Source: Pseudoalteromonas shioyasakiensis
Lineage (GTDB): Bacteria > Pseudomonadota > Gammaproteobacteria > Enterobacterales > Alteromonadaceae
Direction: 5' to 3'
Assembly (NCBI RefSeq): GCF_019134595.1
Contig: NZ_CP077771.1
Coordinates: forward strand, 1 to 64,000
DNA: 64,000 bases
The notes under the pieces are model-generated. The model searched no databases. It was not told where the DNA came from and worked only from the letters and a program-made list of their open reading frames with translations. Below, in pieces: positions 1-10,207 of the stretch. Every line of letters starts with the position of its first letter. Position 1 is the stretch's first letter. The translations under genes and the position numbers were made by a program.

Positions 1-1
1 T

Positions 2-2058
2 TTCCCTGATAGAATTTACACACCAAATGCTGGCTATTATGCGATTAATAATGCAGGTGTTTTTGCATCAAGCAATGGCTATGTTAACTCATTCAACCCA
101 GATGGCAGCCTTCGTGACATTTATATAGGTGACCGAGTAGATGGTCTGGCATGTGCAGATTGTGACTCATTTAACCTTGCACAATTCAATGAAATTCAGC
201 CTGAATTTGAACGTTACAACGTAAACTTTAAAGTTAACTATGACGTTGCTGAAGACATGAATGCGTATTTTGAAGCAAAATATGTTAACAGCGAAGGCGA
301 AAGCATTGGTCAGCCAGCTTTTTTCTTCTTTAACCCAAATAACAGCATTAAGATTGACAACCCATATCTTGACTCAAGCGTTAAAGATCTAATGGAACAA
401 GAAGGTGTTAGCTCAATCATGGTTAACCGTATGATGACAGATTTAGGTCGTCGTATTGAAAACAACACACGTGAAACAACCCGTTTTGTTGCAGGTTTAA
501 GAGGCACAGTATTCAATGACTGGGAATTAGATGCATCAGTTGTTCATGGCCAAACAGACTTAGAGCGTATTAATGGCGCTAACATGATCATGGCAAACTA
601 CTACAATGCTCTTGATGCTATTGATGATGGCGAAGGTAATGTTGTTTGTCGTAGTGAAGAAGCGCGCGCTGAAGGCTGTGTACCGGTAAACATCATGGGC
701 TTTGGTGCACCAAGTCAAGAAGCAATTAATTACATTAATACGGTATCAACAGGTACTTCAGAGATTACTCAAACAGTAGTAACTGCATCACTTGCAAACT
801 CAGCAATCTATGAATTACCAGCGGGTTATGTTGGTTTTGCTGCCGGTGTAGAATAAAAGAAGAAAGTGAAACAGAGATGCAATAGGTTCTTTAACGCATT
901 GGTGAAGACAAAGGTGATTTTGTTTACTTTGAAGCATCAATCCCACTATTAGCTGACTTACCACTTGTTCAAGACTTAGTACTTGATACAGCTGTACGTT
1001 ACGCTGACTACAGCACAATCGGCGATGCAACAAGCTGGAAAGTTGGTTTAGATTGGACTGTGAACGATCAACTACGTGTTCGTGCAACACAATCTGAAGC
1101 ACTACGTGCACCAAACATTGGTGAGATCTTCGGTGCACCGAGCCAAACATTCTACAACGTTGATGACCCTTGTTTAGCTGATAACCTAGATGATTTACAA
1201 AATTCAGAGGTTCGCCGTGCAAACTGTGCAGCCCTTGGTGTTCCTGCTGGCTTTGAATCAGATTACGATTCACAAACGCTTGAAGGTTTAGTAAGCGGTA
1301 ACCGAGATGTGAAAGGTGAAGAGTCAACTAGTACAACTATTGGTTTAGTTTACCAACCGTCATTCCTAGAAAACTCAGTTATTACAATCGACTACTGGAA
1401 AATTGAATTAGAAGATGCAATCTCAACAATTGCCTCTCAAGAAATTCTTGACCGCTGTGTTGACGCTGAAGGCGGTATTGATAACCAATACTGTAATCTA
1501 ATCACACGTGATAGCACATCAAGTGAAATTACCCTTATTCAAAACTCAGTATTAAACGTTTCTGGTCAAGAAGCATCGGGTGTTGACTTTGAGTTAGGTT
1601 ATGACTTTGACGCACTAGATGGCGACTTCTCAACACGTTTAATTGGTACATACCTAATTGAACGTAAAGACTTCCCGTTCCAAGACCAACCTGAAGATTA
1701 CATCGAGTACGCAGGCACAACTGGCGAAGCGAAATGGCAAGCTAACTTAACTATCTCTTATAAGCGTGATGGTTTCTTTGCAACGTTTGATACACGTTAC
1801 CTAGATGAAGTAAGCCTTTACACAGACCAAGAGTTAGAAGATAACCCGAATCCAAACAGCTTAATGAAGTTTGGTAGCTATGTTATCTCTGACGCAACCG
1901 TTGGTTATAACTTTGAAAGTGGCTTTGGTGTGAAAGTTGGTGTTGATAACATCTTCAACCGTGAGCTTCCATTCGGTACAAGAGGTACAGGTTCTGGTAG
2001 TGCAAGTTACGACAACATCGGTCGTTTCGGCTACTTAAGACTATCTTACGATTTCTAA
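2..2058 (+). pseudogene. TonB-dependent receptor, disrupted, 5' end outside window
   Basis: Outer-membrane TonB-dependent receptor for an unknown substrate. One frame is open from base 2 to a TAA at 854-856, and a second frame carries the C-terminal beta-barrel from about 895 to 2058, ending in aromatic YDF as outer-membrane barrels do. The middle carries receptor features such as the ATQSEALRAPNIGEIF segment. Between 848 and 902 the homologous reading hops between two frames: GVE, then KEESETEM, then NRFFNAL, then GEDKGDF. At least three indels are needed to explain this. The plug and signal peptide lie upstream of the window. It is either a decaying gene or a local sequence error; the rest of both halves looks intact. 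Confidence 0.8.
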
Positions 2059-2080
2059 TCGTTAAAATTTGATTCTCTTA

Positions 2081-2107
2081 GGGCTGCACTTGTGTGCAGC
2101 CCTTTTT
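2081..2107 (+). terminator. Rho-independent terminator after the TonB receptor
   Basis: Perfect 9-bp stem GGGCTGCAC/GTGCAGCCC with a TTGT loop, followed directly by five T. It sits 22 bases after the receptor stop codon. Confidence 0.9.
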
Positions 2108-2205
2108 CTATCAGATATTAAAAACTATCCTATTTCAATCATTTACTTAAAACCTGATAATTCACGCTATACTCTACCCTATCAGCCTTTTAACCCAATA
2201 AACCT

Positions 2206-3249
2206 ATGCTTAAAACGGTATTTTTCACTATCTACCTATTTTGCTTACCGAGTGCTTTTGCCAAGCAAAGTATTATTTTTATAAACCCAGGTCATGCCGA
2301 TACCAATGTTACAGGCCCGTTTTGGTTTGAAGTGTCGCAGTTGATGCGTGATGCAGCCAGAGACTTTGATCTTGATTTAACGATTCATTATGCCAACCGA
2401 AATCATATTGAAATGAAATCCTTAGTGGCTAAAGCGATTAAAGCAAACCCAGACATGCTGATTTTAGTTGATGAGAAAAGCGTGCTTACCCAGCAACTTT
2501 TGAGTATGAAACACATCTCTACGCCCATCTATTTTCTACTTAACCGCCCATCAGAACAAGAGCTAAACCGTTTGATTGATCATGGTATTAATATCGCAGG
2601 TAGCGTGGTGCCCGATAACAAACAAGCGGGTCAATTATTAGCTGAAAAACTGATTGAAAAAGCTCAGCACACGGCAAATATTCTCGCGATTAATGGTGAT
2701 TACACCACCCATGCAGCACTTGATAGAGAGCAAGGTTTAGAGCAAAGTGTTCAAACGCATGATAAGGCAAACATCACCGCTAAAACAGTGGCCAACTGGT
2801 CAGCAACACAAGCGTATCGCCAGAGCCTCGGCTACTTTAGCCATCAATCTAACATCAATATGGTTTGGGCTGCCAATGATGCCATGGCATTAGGGGCGAT
2901 TACTGCGCTTGATGAGTTAAACAAACGCAAAGATGTATTGATTGGCGCAATAAATTGGCCGCTCAGAGTTGTAGCAGAAAAAATAGACGTCACTATCGGT
3001 GGCCATGTTACGCTAGGGGCTTTAGCTATAGTAAATGTTCATGATCTACTGAATAAACACGCAACCGGAGCAATGCATCATGAAGTGGCTATTTTCAGCC
3101 AACATAGCGAACAAACGCTTAAACTGGTTGAACAAATTCACAGTAATAACTTAGCAATTAACTTTCGCGTTTTCAGTAAAGCGAATAAAAATGCCCTTTC
3201 CTTCAGTGTTGAATCACTTCTATTAGAAGCAACCAAAAGCGCACTGTAA
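2206..3249 (+). CDS. Orphan periplasmic sugar-type binding protein
   Basis: 347-aa periplasmic binding protein of the LacI/ribose-binding (type I) fold. The first ~19 residues form a signal peptide ending in SAFA. The mature start (SIIFINPGHADTN) matches the first strand of that fold, and mid-protein segments such as AINGDYTTHAALDREQG and VWAANDAMALGA are typical of ABC substrate-binding proteins. No permease or ATPase gene lies nearby, so it may serve a sensor or a transporter encoded elsewhere. It converges on the phosphorylase gene with only 12 bases between the stop codons. The ligand cannot be read from sequence. Confidence 0.8.
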   Translation: MLKTVFFTIYLFCLPSAFAKQSIIFINPGHADTNVTGPFWFEVSQLMRDAARDFDLDLTIHYANRNHIEMKSLVAKAIKANPDMLILVDEKSVLTQQLLSMKHISTPIYFLLNRPSEQELNRLIDHGINIAGSVVPDNKQAGQLLAEKLIEKAQHTANILAINGDYTTHAALDREQGLEQSVQTHDKANITAKTVANWSATQAYRQSLGYFSHQSNINMVWAANDAMALGAITALDELNKRKDVLIGAINWPLRVVAEKIDVTIGGHVTLGALAIVNVHDLLNKHATGAMHHEVAIFSQHSEQTLKLVEQIHSNNLAINFRVFSKANKNALSFSVESLLLEATKSAL

Positions 3250-3261
3250 AGGGCATTTACA

Positions 3262-5031
3262 TTATTTATTGCTGAGCCAAACTGCTTGATATGGGGTTAG
3301 CGACATTGTTTTTGTCTGCTCGGTAATTTGCTCACCGCTGATTAAATCTCGCCATTGCTCGGTACCAATCAAATTTAAGTCAGCAAGAGTAAGCGTTTGC
3401 GTCTCGTCACTAATGTTATAAACACAAAACATACTTTGCGAACGGTTGATACTTTGTCGCCAAAAACCAAAGAGCCCTTCGCTTAAATGTAACGTATATT
3501 GCGTCGCATTAGGGTGAAATGCACTTTGTGCCTTACGAATAGCCATTAGGTTTTTCATCGCTTTAAACACAGTACGATGATGGGCATTTTCGTTACTCAG
3601 CTTTGCTAGCAAATCTGACTCTTGCCAGCGGTGACGGTTAATCGCTCGGTTATGTTGGCTATTTTCAAAGCGTTCATAATCATTGGTAGTACCGAGCAAG
3701 CTATGAATATACAAACCTGGAATACCTTCAAGCGCAAACATAATGGCATGCGCACATAAAAAGCGTGAAACACCCCATTTATCAGGGCCTTTATGGGTAC
3801 CTTGCAACGCATCAAATAAGGCAATGTTTAACTCATAAGGGGTATTAGTACCATCTGGCGCGGTACGTAATGAGACTTTACCGCCATATTTCGCAGTCGT
3901 ATTGACCATTTCGGCAATTTCACTTTGCTCTAACAAGCCTTCAACGGGGCGCAAGCCAATTCCATCATGAGATGCGATAAAGTTAAAGTATGCCGTGCCT
4001 TCTTGAGGAGGTGGCATACTCATCATCCAATGTTTTAATGCGGTACTGTCGCCACTGAGTAAGGTATGTAATAACAGCGGTGGTAATGAAAAGTTGTAAA
4101 TACAATGCGCTTCGTTGGCATTACCAAAGTACGATAGGTTTTCGCGGTTCGGGATATTAGTTTCTGTGATAATAATCACATTAGGCTCAAAATGCTCAAT
4201 AAGGGTGCGAAGCAGCCTGATCACTTCGTGCGTCTCAGGCAGGTTAATGCAGCGGGTATTGAGTTTTTTCCATAAAAAAGCCACCGCATCAAGGCGGAAT
4301 ATACGCACACCGTTATCTAAATAATGACGAATAATGCTGACAAATTCATTGAGCACATCTGGGTTAGCAAAATCAAAGTCGACTTGGTCATGACTAAAGG
4401 TACACCACACATGCTGCAAACCGTCCTTAGTTTCAACCGCCTGTAAAAGGGGTGATGTTCGCGGGCGAACAACTTGCACAAGATCATCACTTGGGCTAGC
4501 TGTTTTAAAATACCCTTTTCCCGGCTCTTTGCCCTGAATAAAGTTTTCAAACCACACGCTGCGGCTAGAGCAATGGTTAATCACCAGATCTGCCATTAAC
4601 CTAACATCCGCTGAAATATCACGGATATGCTGCCAACTACCTAACGCTTCATTCACTTGCACATAGTTCATTACCGCGAAGCCTTCATCTGAGCTATATG
4701 GGTAAAATGGCAAAATGTGTAATGCATTAAGCTCGGGTAAGCATTGGTTTTTTACAAAGCGATGTAACGTATGCAAAGGCGGCTCTTCAGGCTTAGCAAC
4801 GGCTTCATCCGTATTAGCATGACGAATAATCGAATCACCGTAGGCGATTAAAATCATATCTTGCTCATCCCAACGGTTTTTATGCGGCGTTGGGTCACGA
4901 ACAGGATCATCACCTAACATGGTATCGATTAATCTATCTGCGAGTTGTTCAAGCGTTGTTGATAGCTCAACCTCGCCGTAGATGCAGGTTAAATGCTGAA
5001 TAACCCTTTGTTGCAAAAGCTCTAAAGTCAC
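3262..5031 (-). CDS. GH13_18 glycoside phosphorylase, probably glucosylglycerate phosphorylase
   Basis: 589-aa alpha-amylase-superfamily phosphorylase. Three catalytic acids are visible: Asp248 in FRLDAVAF (nucleophile), Glu290 in ITETNIPN (acid/base) and Asp356 in SHDGIG. Sucrose phosphorylases share these motifs but are usually shorter (about 500 aa). The longer form next to glucosylglycerate synthesis genes points to glucosylglycerate phosphorylase, which releases glucose 1-phosphate and glycerate using phosphate. No signal peptide, so cytoplasmic. Start is GTG at 5031, preceded by a GGGGAAGG ribosome site. It is last in a three-gene minus-strand unit, 12 bases after the glucosyltransferase. 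Sucrose phosphorylase is the alternative; substrate is inferred from context. Confidence 0.75.
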   Translation of the reverse strand: MTLELLQQRVIQHLTCIYGEVELSTTLEQLADRLIDTMLGDDPVRDPTPHKNRWDEQDMILIAYGDSIIRHANTDEAVAKPEEPPLHTLHRFVKNQCLPELNALHILPFYPYSSDEGFAVMNYVQVNEALGSWQHIRDISADVRLMADLVINHCSSRSVWFENFIQGKEPGKGYFKTASPSDDLVQVVRPRTSPLLQAVETKDGLQHVWCTFSHDQVDFDFANPDVLNEFVSIIRHYLDNGVRIFRLDAVAFLWKKLNTRCINLPETHEVIRLLRTLIEHFEPNVIIITETNIPNRENLSYFGNANEAHCIYNFSLPPLLLHTLLSGDSTALKHWMMSMPPPQEGTAYFNFIASHDGIGLRPVEGLLEQSEIAEMVNTTAKYGGKVSLRTAPDGTNTPYELNIALFDALQGTHKGPDKWGVSRFLCAHAIMFALEGIPGLYIHSLLGTTNDYERFENSQHNRAINRHRWQESDLLAKLSNENAHHRTVFKAMKNLMAIRKAQSAFHPNATQYTLHLSEGLFGFWRQSINRSQSMFCVYNISDETQTLTLADLNLIGTEQWRDLISGEQITEQTKTMSLTPYQAVWLSNK

Positions 5032-5043
5032 GTGCCTTCCCCG

Positions 5044-6264
5044 TTAAATATATTCTTTGTTATCAAGCTCTACGGCTTCTTCTAAGCGAGCAAAAACCTC
5101 CGGCATTGCCGAAGCTACTCGGTTCCAACTCGGCACAAAGGGTGCTTCCATTGGGTTTTCTAAAAAGTGCTGACCCGCATTCATAATATTTTGAGCAAAC
5201 ATTTCAACGGCTTTTTCTTCGTGGTGAATATCAAGTGTTAAGCCATTCATTAACGCATCGTTGTGATAAGTTTCAATAAAATCGAGTGCAATACGGTAAT
5301 AGGTTGCCTTTAATGAACGAATCGTTTCTGTCGTAAAGGTAACACCTTGGGTAGCCAGCTTTCTGAATAAAGCTTTGGTGATATCAATCGACATTTTCGA
5401 CAAGCCCGCCGCTTGGTTTTCTAGTGATAAATCTTGGTGTTTGTGATCATAGTTATCAGCAATATCGACCTGACATAAACGGTTATGCGAGTAATTGCGA
5501 TACATCTCTGATAGCACGCCAATTTCTAAGCCCCAGTCACTTGGAATACGAATATCGTTAAGTACATCACGGCGGAATGAAAACTCACCCGCAAGCGGGT
5601 AACGAAACGAATCCATGTATTCTAAATAATCGTTGCTGCCTAATATTGTTTTAAAAGAACGCAATAACGGCGTTACCAGCAAACGTGACACGCGACCATT
5701 AATTTTGCCCTCAGCGGTGCGCGGGTAAAACCCTTTACAAAATTCATAGTTAAAACGAGGGTGAGCAACGGGGTAAATTAAACGTGCTAATAGCGCTCTG
5801 TCGTAAGTCAAAATATCGCAGTCATGCAGTGCAATTGACTCTACTTTTGAGGTTGCCAACTTATAGCCCATACAATACCAAACATTACGGCCCTTACCTA
5901 GCTCTCGTGGGGCAACGCCTAGTTTTTGTAGTTCTTTATCAAGCGCTTGTAAACGCGGGCCATCATTCCAAAGTACCTTATGAGGCTGATCAAGCTCCGC
6001 AAAAAACTGCAGTGCATGGCGGTATTGGCTTTCATCAGCGCGATCTAGACCAATGGTAATTTGCGATAAATAAGGCACATGTTTCAGCTCAGCAATAATA
6101 TTTTGCAGAGCGGGTCCTTCTAACTCACTGTAAAGCGAAGGTAAAATAAGACCCATTGGGCGTTGTTTTGAAAAGCCCAACAACTCTTTTTCTAGTTCTT
6201 CTACTGGGCGGTCAGCAATATTGTGTAAGGTCGTGATAATGCCATTTTGATAAAAATCAGCCAT
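5044..6264 (-). CDS. Glucosyl-3-phosphoglycerate synthase-like glycosyltransferase
   Basis: 406-aa cytoplasmic GT-A glycosyltransferase resembling GpgS (GT81), which transfers glucose from an NDP-sugar to 3-phosphoglycerate. The metal-binding DxD is DCD at residues 148-150 (LHDCDILTYDR). FSFRRDVLNDIRIPSDWGLEIGVL, read in two pieces, resembles the acceptor and base region of GT81 enzymes. ATG at 6264 is chosen over one 24 bases upstream because AGGAGC lies just before it and it overlaps the upstream stop by 8 bases, implying translational coupling. Neighbours supply a kinase making 3-phosphoglycerate and a phosphatase for the product. A mannosyl-3-phosphoglycerate synthase is possible but less likely beside a GH13_18 phosphorylase. 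Confidence 0.75.
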   Translation of the reverse strand: MADFYQNGIITTLHNIADRPVEELEKELLGFSKQRPMGLILPSLYSELEGPALQNIIAELKHVPYLSQITIGLDRADESQYRHALQFFAELDQPHKVLWNDGPRLQALDKELQKLGVAPRELGKGRNVWYCMGYKLATSKVESIALHDCDILTYDRALLARLIYPVAHPRFNYEFCKGFYPRTAEGKINGRVSRLLVTPLLRSFKTILGSNDYLEYMDSFRYPLAGEFSFRRDVLNDIRIPSDWGLEIGVLSEMYRNYSHNRLCQVDIADNYDHKHQDLSLENQAAGLSKMSIDITKALFRKLATQGVTFTTETIRSLKATYYRIALDFIETYHNDALMNGLTLDIHHEEKAVEMFAQNIMNAGQHFLENPMEAPFVPSWNRVASAMPEVFARLEEAVELDNKEYI

Positions 6265-7999
6265 GAGATTGCTCCTGTTTTGCTGCAAAACGCGTTTTGA
6301 TGATAGTTAACGCAGAAACTTCTTGAACCCAACCAGCTGGGGCTGGTTTTTCGCTGAGCTGCCATGCTTTTTGTAATATTTGTGATTGCACTTGGCTGCC
6401 AGGGTTATTGATTAAAATAGCGGTGTCGGCCGCCTTTAGCATGGCTACATCGTTTTGACTGTCGCCAAGCGCTATCACAGTAAATGGATTGCGATAGGCT
6501 TTTTTGAACTGATTTAACAGCCACTTTTGTGCAAGACCTTTATTGTTACCTTTGGTTAAATGAATAAAACGCCCGCCAACAAGCACTTCGTAGCCTGCTC
6601 GGCTCATTGCATCTATCAAGCCTTGCTTTTCTTCATCGCTGCCCGAGAAACAAACCGGATCTGAGTACTGTCTTTGTAGAGCCAATTCACTTTTATCGAC
6701 GGGGAGTCCTGTCAATTCAGCTATTTCTTGTGCACTAAATTGACTAAATAAGCGTACACAATGACTAAATTGGCTCGCATATTGTTTAAGATCGTCATGC
6801 AATTTATCGGTACTTTGCGTCATGGCAAAGCGCCAATAACCTTGATAGTCATCACAGCCAATCGGCTTTACTTTAAAATAGTCTTTCGGGATATAAACAG
6901 CTGCACCATTTTCCACAATAAAGGGTTGGTGATGATCCAAACCTTTTTGAATATCAGTAACTTCAGCAAAGGTTTTACTGGTATTAAAAATCACATTGAC
7001 ACCGGTATCATTCAACTTTGCCAAAAATGGTTTGATCACCTCACATTCGTAACTGTCGTGATCGAGCAATGTGCCGTCTAAGTCAGTAAAAATAAGTGGT
7101 TGAGCAATCTGGTCAGCGAGAAGTTCCATTTTGGTAATATCACGCTCGGTATCAAGCAATAGTAAAGCATCAACGCTGTGCGCAAGCGTGGCTAAGTTTT
7201 CCCGCGTAATACGTTCAAAATGAGAGATAAAACGCTTTAAACTCACTTCGTCATATGTGCCCTGCCCTTGGCCTTTTTTGGCAATTAACTTTTGCTCTTG
7301 CTCTAAGCGCCACGCATACACATCTTCAAATGAAGGCGCTTTTAACATAATGGTGTAATCGGCCATTGCGAATACATTTTGATATTCATTCGCTAGGCAA
7401 CTATTTACGCAGCGGCGCCAAATACCGTCGGCATCTTCTAGTTGCTCTAATTCATTTACCGGAGTTTGCAGTTGATAAGGCTGCTGAGGTGTACTGGCTA
7501 CACACCAGCCTTCAAAAAACAGGATATCAATCGGCTTTTGGTTACTAGGCCACAGCTCTTTTGGCACCGGATCATCAGTTAGTTTATCAAATTGAGGTAA
7601 TGGCACTTCCACTTTACCTGCCAACAAAGCTGATAAGGTTTGTTCCATTAATTGCGTATCATGTGTACCCGGTACACCACGACTTGCAAACAAAGGATGA
7701 ACATCTTTAGCAAGCTCATTGCGTGCATCACGACTTAAATAAAAGTCATCGATTGATAATGACACGCTATTAAATTCGGTATTGCTATTAACCCAAGTCA
7801 CTAAGAAATCAGCGAGGGTCGTTTTACCAGACCCTTGGCAGCCGTTAATCGCCACCAGCATAGGTTGGCCGGTCATTTTTGCGCTCAAGATATCGTGCGC
7901 GAGGGGTATAAAAAACTGCTCACTTAAGTATTGATACTTGAGTGGTAACTGATGCTTCGCTAAAAACGGGGTAATATCCACAACATTTGCCTCTTGCAT
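6257..7999 (-). CDS. Fusion: glycerate 3-kinase-like domain plus HAD sugar-phosphoglycerate phosphatase
   Basis: 580-aa two-domain cytoplasmic enzyme. Residues 1 to ~295 form a P-loop kinase with Walker A GCQGSGKT at 53-60 and a downstream IDDFYLSRDAR segment, as in D-glycerate 3-kinases of the uridine-kinase-like family. Residues ~300-580 form a HAD-IIB phosphatase of the mannosyl/glucosyl-3-phosphoglycerate phosphatase type, with DLDGTLLD beginning at Asp306 and the late motif GDSQNDVAML. The kinase would make 3-phosphoglycerate from glycerate; the phosphatase would dephosphorylate glucosyl-3-phosphoglycerate. First gene of the unit. No frameshift joins the domains, so the fusion looks genuine. 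Family assignments are confident; exact substrates are inferred. Confidence 0.8.
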   Translation of the reverse strand: MQEANVVDITPFLAKHQLPLKYQYLSEQFFIPLAHDILSAKMTGQPMLVAINGCQGSGKTTLADFLVTWVNSNTEFNSVSLSIDDFYLSRDARNELAKDVHPLFASRGVPGTHDTQLMEQTLSALLAGKVEVPLPQFDKLTDDPVPKELWPSNQKPIDILFFEGWCVASTPQQPYQLQTPVNELEQLEDADGIWRRCVNSCLANEYQNVFAMADYTIMLKAPSFEDVYAWRLEQEQKLIAKKGQGQGTYDEVSLKRFISHFERITRENLATLAHSVDALLLLDTERDITKMELLADQIAQPLIFTDLDGTLLDHDSYECEVIKPFLAKLNDTGVNVIFNTSKTFAEVTDIQKGLDHHQPFIVENGAAVYIPKDYFKVKPIGCDDYQGYWRFAMTQSTDKLHDDLKQYASQFSHCVRLFSQFSAQEIAELTGLPVDKSELALQRQYSDPVCFSGSDEEKQGLIDAMSRAGYEVLVGGRFIHLTKGNNKGLAQKWLLNQFKKAYRNPFTVIALGDSQNDVAMLKAADTAILINNPGSQVQSQILQKAWQLSEKPAPAGWVQEVSALTIIKTRFAAKQEQSHG

Positions 8000-8080
8000 A
8001 ATCGCTCCTACCAGTATGACATAGAGATAAATGCAGTTAGTAGACCAGTTTTATAATTCCTTAAATTTTAGTTAGTTACA

Positions 8081-8109
8081 AAAAAAGCGCATATTTAATG
8101 CGCTTTTTT
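8081..8109 (-). terminator. Bidirectional terminator after uraA
   Basis: Perfect 12-bp inverted repeat AAAAAAGCGCAT/ATGCGCTTTTTT with a 5-base loop. The symmetry gives a T-run on either strand. It separates upp-uraA from the glucosylglycerate unit, which therefore needs its own promoter in 8000-8080. Confidence 0.85.
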
Positions 8110-8137
8110 GGTGCAATATTCAAGCAGTTTTTAAGTT

Positions 8138-9376
8138 CTAATCAGCTTGTTGCACTGCTTTGGGGAGAATAGCATTTAAGATAATCCCCAAAATTGCGCA
8201 TAAGCTCACACCTTGCAAACTAAACTCATCACCACCGATATGCATGCCACCAATACCAAACACTAAAATCAGTGCGATGATAGTCAAGTTACGAGGCGCG
8301 GTAAGATCTTCACCTGATTTAACTAAGGTATTTAAACCAACAACGGCGATTGAACCAAATAGCAAAATCATGATGCCGCCCATCACAGGTACCGGAATCG
8401 TTTGTAAACCCGCGCCCATTTTTGCCACAAACGCCAGCACAATTGCGATGATTGCAGTCCAAAGCATTACTCGTGGGTTGAAGTTACGTGTCAGCATTAC
8501 CGCCCCCGTTACTTCAGAGTACGTTGTATTCGGTGGACCACCAAAAACCGATGCCGCAGAGGTTGCTAAGCCATCACCTAGTAAAGTACGGTGTAAACCC
8601 GGTTTCTTTAAATAGTCTTTACCTGTTACTTGGCTAATAGCCATCATGTCGCCAATATGTTCAATTGCTGGTGCAATGGCCACAGGCACCATAAATAAAA
8701 TAGCCTGCCATTTAAACTCAGGGTAAGTAAATGCCGGCACTGCAAGCCAATTAGCTTCGGTGACCGCATTAAATTCAACAATACCTATAAATAATGAGGC
8801 AAGGTAACCTGCTACCACACCAGCAAGGATAGGAATAAGCTTAAATACACCTTTGCCCCATACCGCAAAAATCAGCGTAACCAACAATGATAAGCCAGAC
8901 ACCCAAATTGCTTGCTCATAAGGAACTAATTGTGCACTGCCATCCCCAGCTTTACCCATTGCCATATTCACAGCGACGGGGGCTAAAGCTAAACCAATCA
9001 CCATAATCACAGGGCCAACAACCACAGGCGGTAACACTTTATGCAGCGCATTCACGCCTTTAAATTTCACAATCAAGCTAAGCACAACATAGCAAAAGCC
9101 TGCCACCATTAACCCGCCCATAGTCGCAGGAATTCCCCACATTTGAACTGACGCAATAATAGGTGCGATGAAAGCAAAAGACGACGCTAAGAAGATAGGA
9201 ACTTGGCCTTTGGTAACCACATGAAACAGCAAGGTTCCTAAACCAGCGGTAAATAATGCCACATTGGGATCTAGGCCTGTCAGTAACGGCACAAGTACCA
9301 GTGCGCCAAATGCTACAAACAGCATTTGCGCGCCGGTTAGAATGGTTTTTAACGAAAATGTTTGATGATTTTCCAC
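8138..9376 (-). CDS. uraA: Uracil permease
   Basis: 412-aa inner-membrane nucleobase:cation symporter (NCS2 family) importing uracil. It is hydrophobic throughout, with the number of membrane segments expected for NCS2 (about 14). Residues near 245 carry the substrate-site segment AIEHIGDM, followed by GDGLATSAASVFGGPPNTTYSE, the signature region of UraA-type carriers. It lies 9 bases after upp on the same strand, the classic uracil-salvage pair. Length matches the E. coli protein (about 430 aa). ATG start at 9376. Confidence 0.93.
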   Translation of the reverse strand: MENHQTFSLKTILTGAQMLFVAFGALVLVPLLTGLDPNVALFTAGLGTLLFHVVTKGQVPIFLASSFAFIAPIIASVQMWGIPATMGGLMVAGFCYVVLSLIVKFKGVNALHKVLPPVVVGPVIMVIGLALAPVAVNMAMGKAGDGSAQLVPYEQAIWVSGLSLLVTLIFAVWGKGVFKLIPILAGVVAGYLASLFIGIVEFNAVTEANWLAVPAFTYPEFKWQAILFMVPVAIAPAIEHIGDMMAISQVTGKDYLKKPGLHRTLLGDGLATSAASVFGGPPNTTYSEVTGAVMLTRNFNPRVMLWTAIIAIVLAFVAKMGAGLQTIPVPVMGGIMILLFGSIAVVGLNTLVKSGEDLTAPRNLTIIALILVFGIGGMHIGGDEFSLQGVSLCAILGIILNAILPKAVQQAD

Positions 9377-9385
9377 GTGAGCACC

Positions 9386-10015
9386 TTACACTGTGCCAAA
9401 AATCTTGTCACCGGCATCTCCTAAGCCTGGAATGATATATCCTTTTTCGTTTAAGTGACTGTCTAAAGATGCTGTGAAAATTTCAACATCTGGATGCGCT
9501 GCAAGGGTTTTTTCTACGCCTTCTGGCGCTGCTACTAATACAATCACTTTAATATCTTTACAGCCTGCTTTTTTAAGCATATCGATAGTTGCGATCATTG
9601 AACCACCCGTTGCCAGCATTGGGTCAATAACAAGACTTAAACGCTCATCAATTTTACCAACTAGTTTTTCAAAATAAGGCACTGGCTCCAATGTTTCTTC
9701 ATTACGCTGAAGACCAACAACACTTACTTTTGCAGCAGGTAATAACTGCATAACACCATCCATCATACCAAGGCCGGCACGAAGAATAGGCACAACAGTA
9801 ATTTTTTTACCTTTGATATGCTCTACATCTAATGTTGAACCATCCCACCCTGTGATTTGAACACTTTCTAATGGCAGGTTTTTTGTTGCTTCGTAAGTAA
9901 GCAAAGTACCTACTTCAGACGACAGCTCACGAAAACTTTTTGTACTAATACCTTGTGCGCGCATAAGGCCAAGTTTGTGTTGAACTAACGGATGAGTAAT
10001 TACATGGATAGACAT
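9386..10015 (-). CDS. upp: Uracil phosphoribosyltransferase
   Basis: 209-aa cytoplasmic enzyme converting uracil and PRPP to UMP. The PRPP loop is visible as DPMLATGGS starting at Asp131, and the C-terminal segment [16 protein letters not shown] is the uracil-binding hallmark of Upp. Length equals the usual 208-209 aa. First gene of the upp-uraA operon; the region 10016-10207 upstream must hold its promoter and that of the divergent gene, but no convincing operator is seen there. Confidence 0.97.
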   Translation of the reverse strand: MSIHVITHPLVQHKLGLMRAQGISTKSFRELSSEVGTLLTYEATKNLPLESVQITGWDGSTLDVEHIKGKKITVVPILRAGLGMMDGVMQLLPAAKVSVVGLQRNEETLEPVPYFEKLVGKIDERLSLVIDPMLATGGSMIATIDMLKKAGCKDIKVIVLVAAPEGVEKTLAAHPDVEIFTASLDSHLNEKGYIIPGLGDAGDKIFGTV

Positions 10016-10207
10016 AAGTAGAACCTAAATGAGATAAATTACGCCTATTTTAGCGCAAAATAGTCTTCTCGACTGCAAAAAATGCATGTTCACCGCATTA
10101 ATTCTCTGAATTGGTCTAAAATTACACTATCAGCTGCAAATATTAATTTTTTTGCAACAACACGCACCGGCAATGTTTAACATTTTATTTATTTTGGGCC
10201 TGCAGTA

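Noticed and set aside
815..1327. 170-aa minus-strand frame over the TonB receptor lesion
   Set aside because: Leu/His/Gln-rich translation typical of an antisense shadow; the opposite strand has clear receptor homology.
2069..2284. 71-aa plus-strand frame overlapping the start of the binding protein
   Set aside because: It overlaps the terminator region and the signal peptide of 2206-3249 in another frame, has no ribosome site and no recognisable composition.
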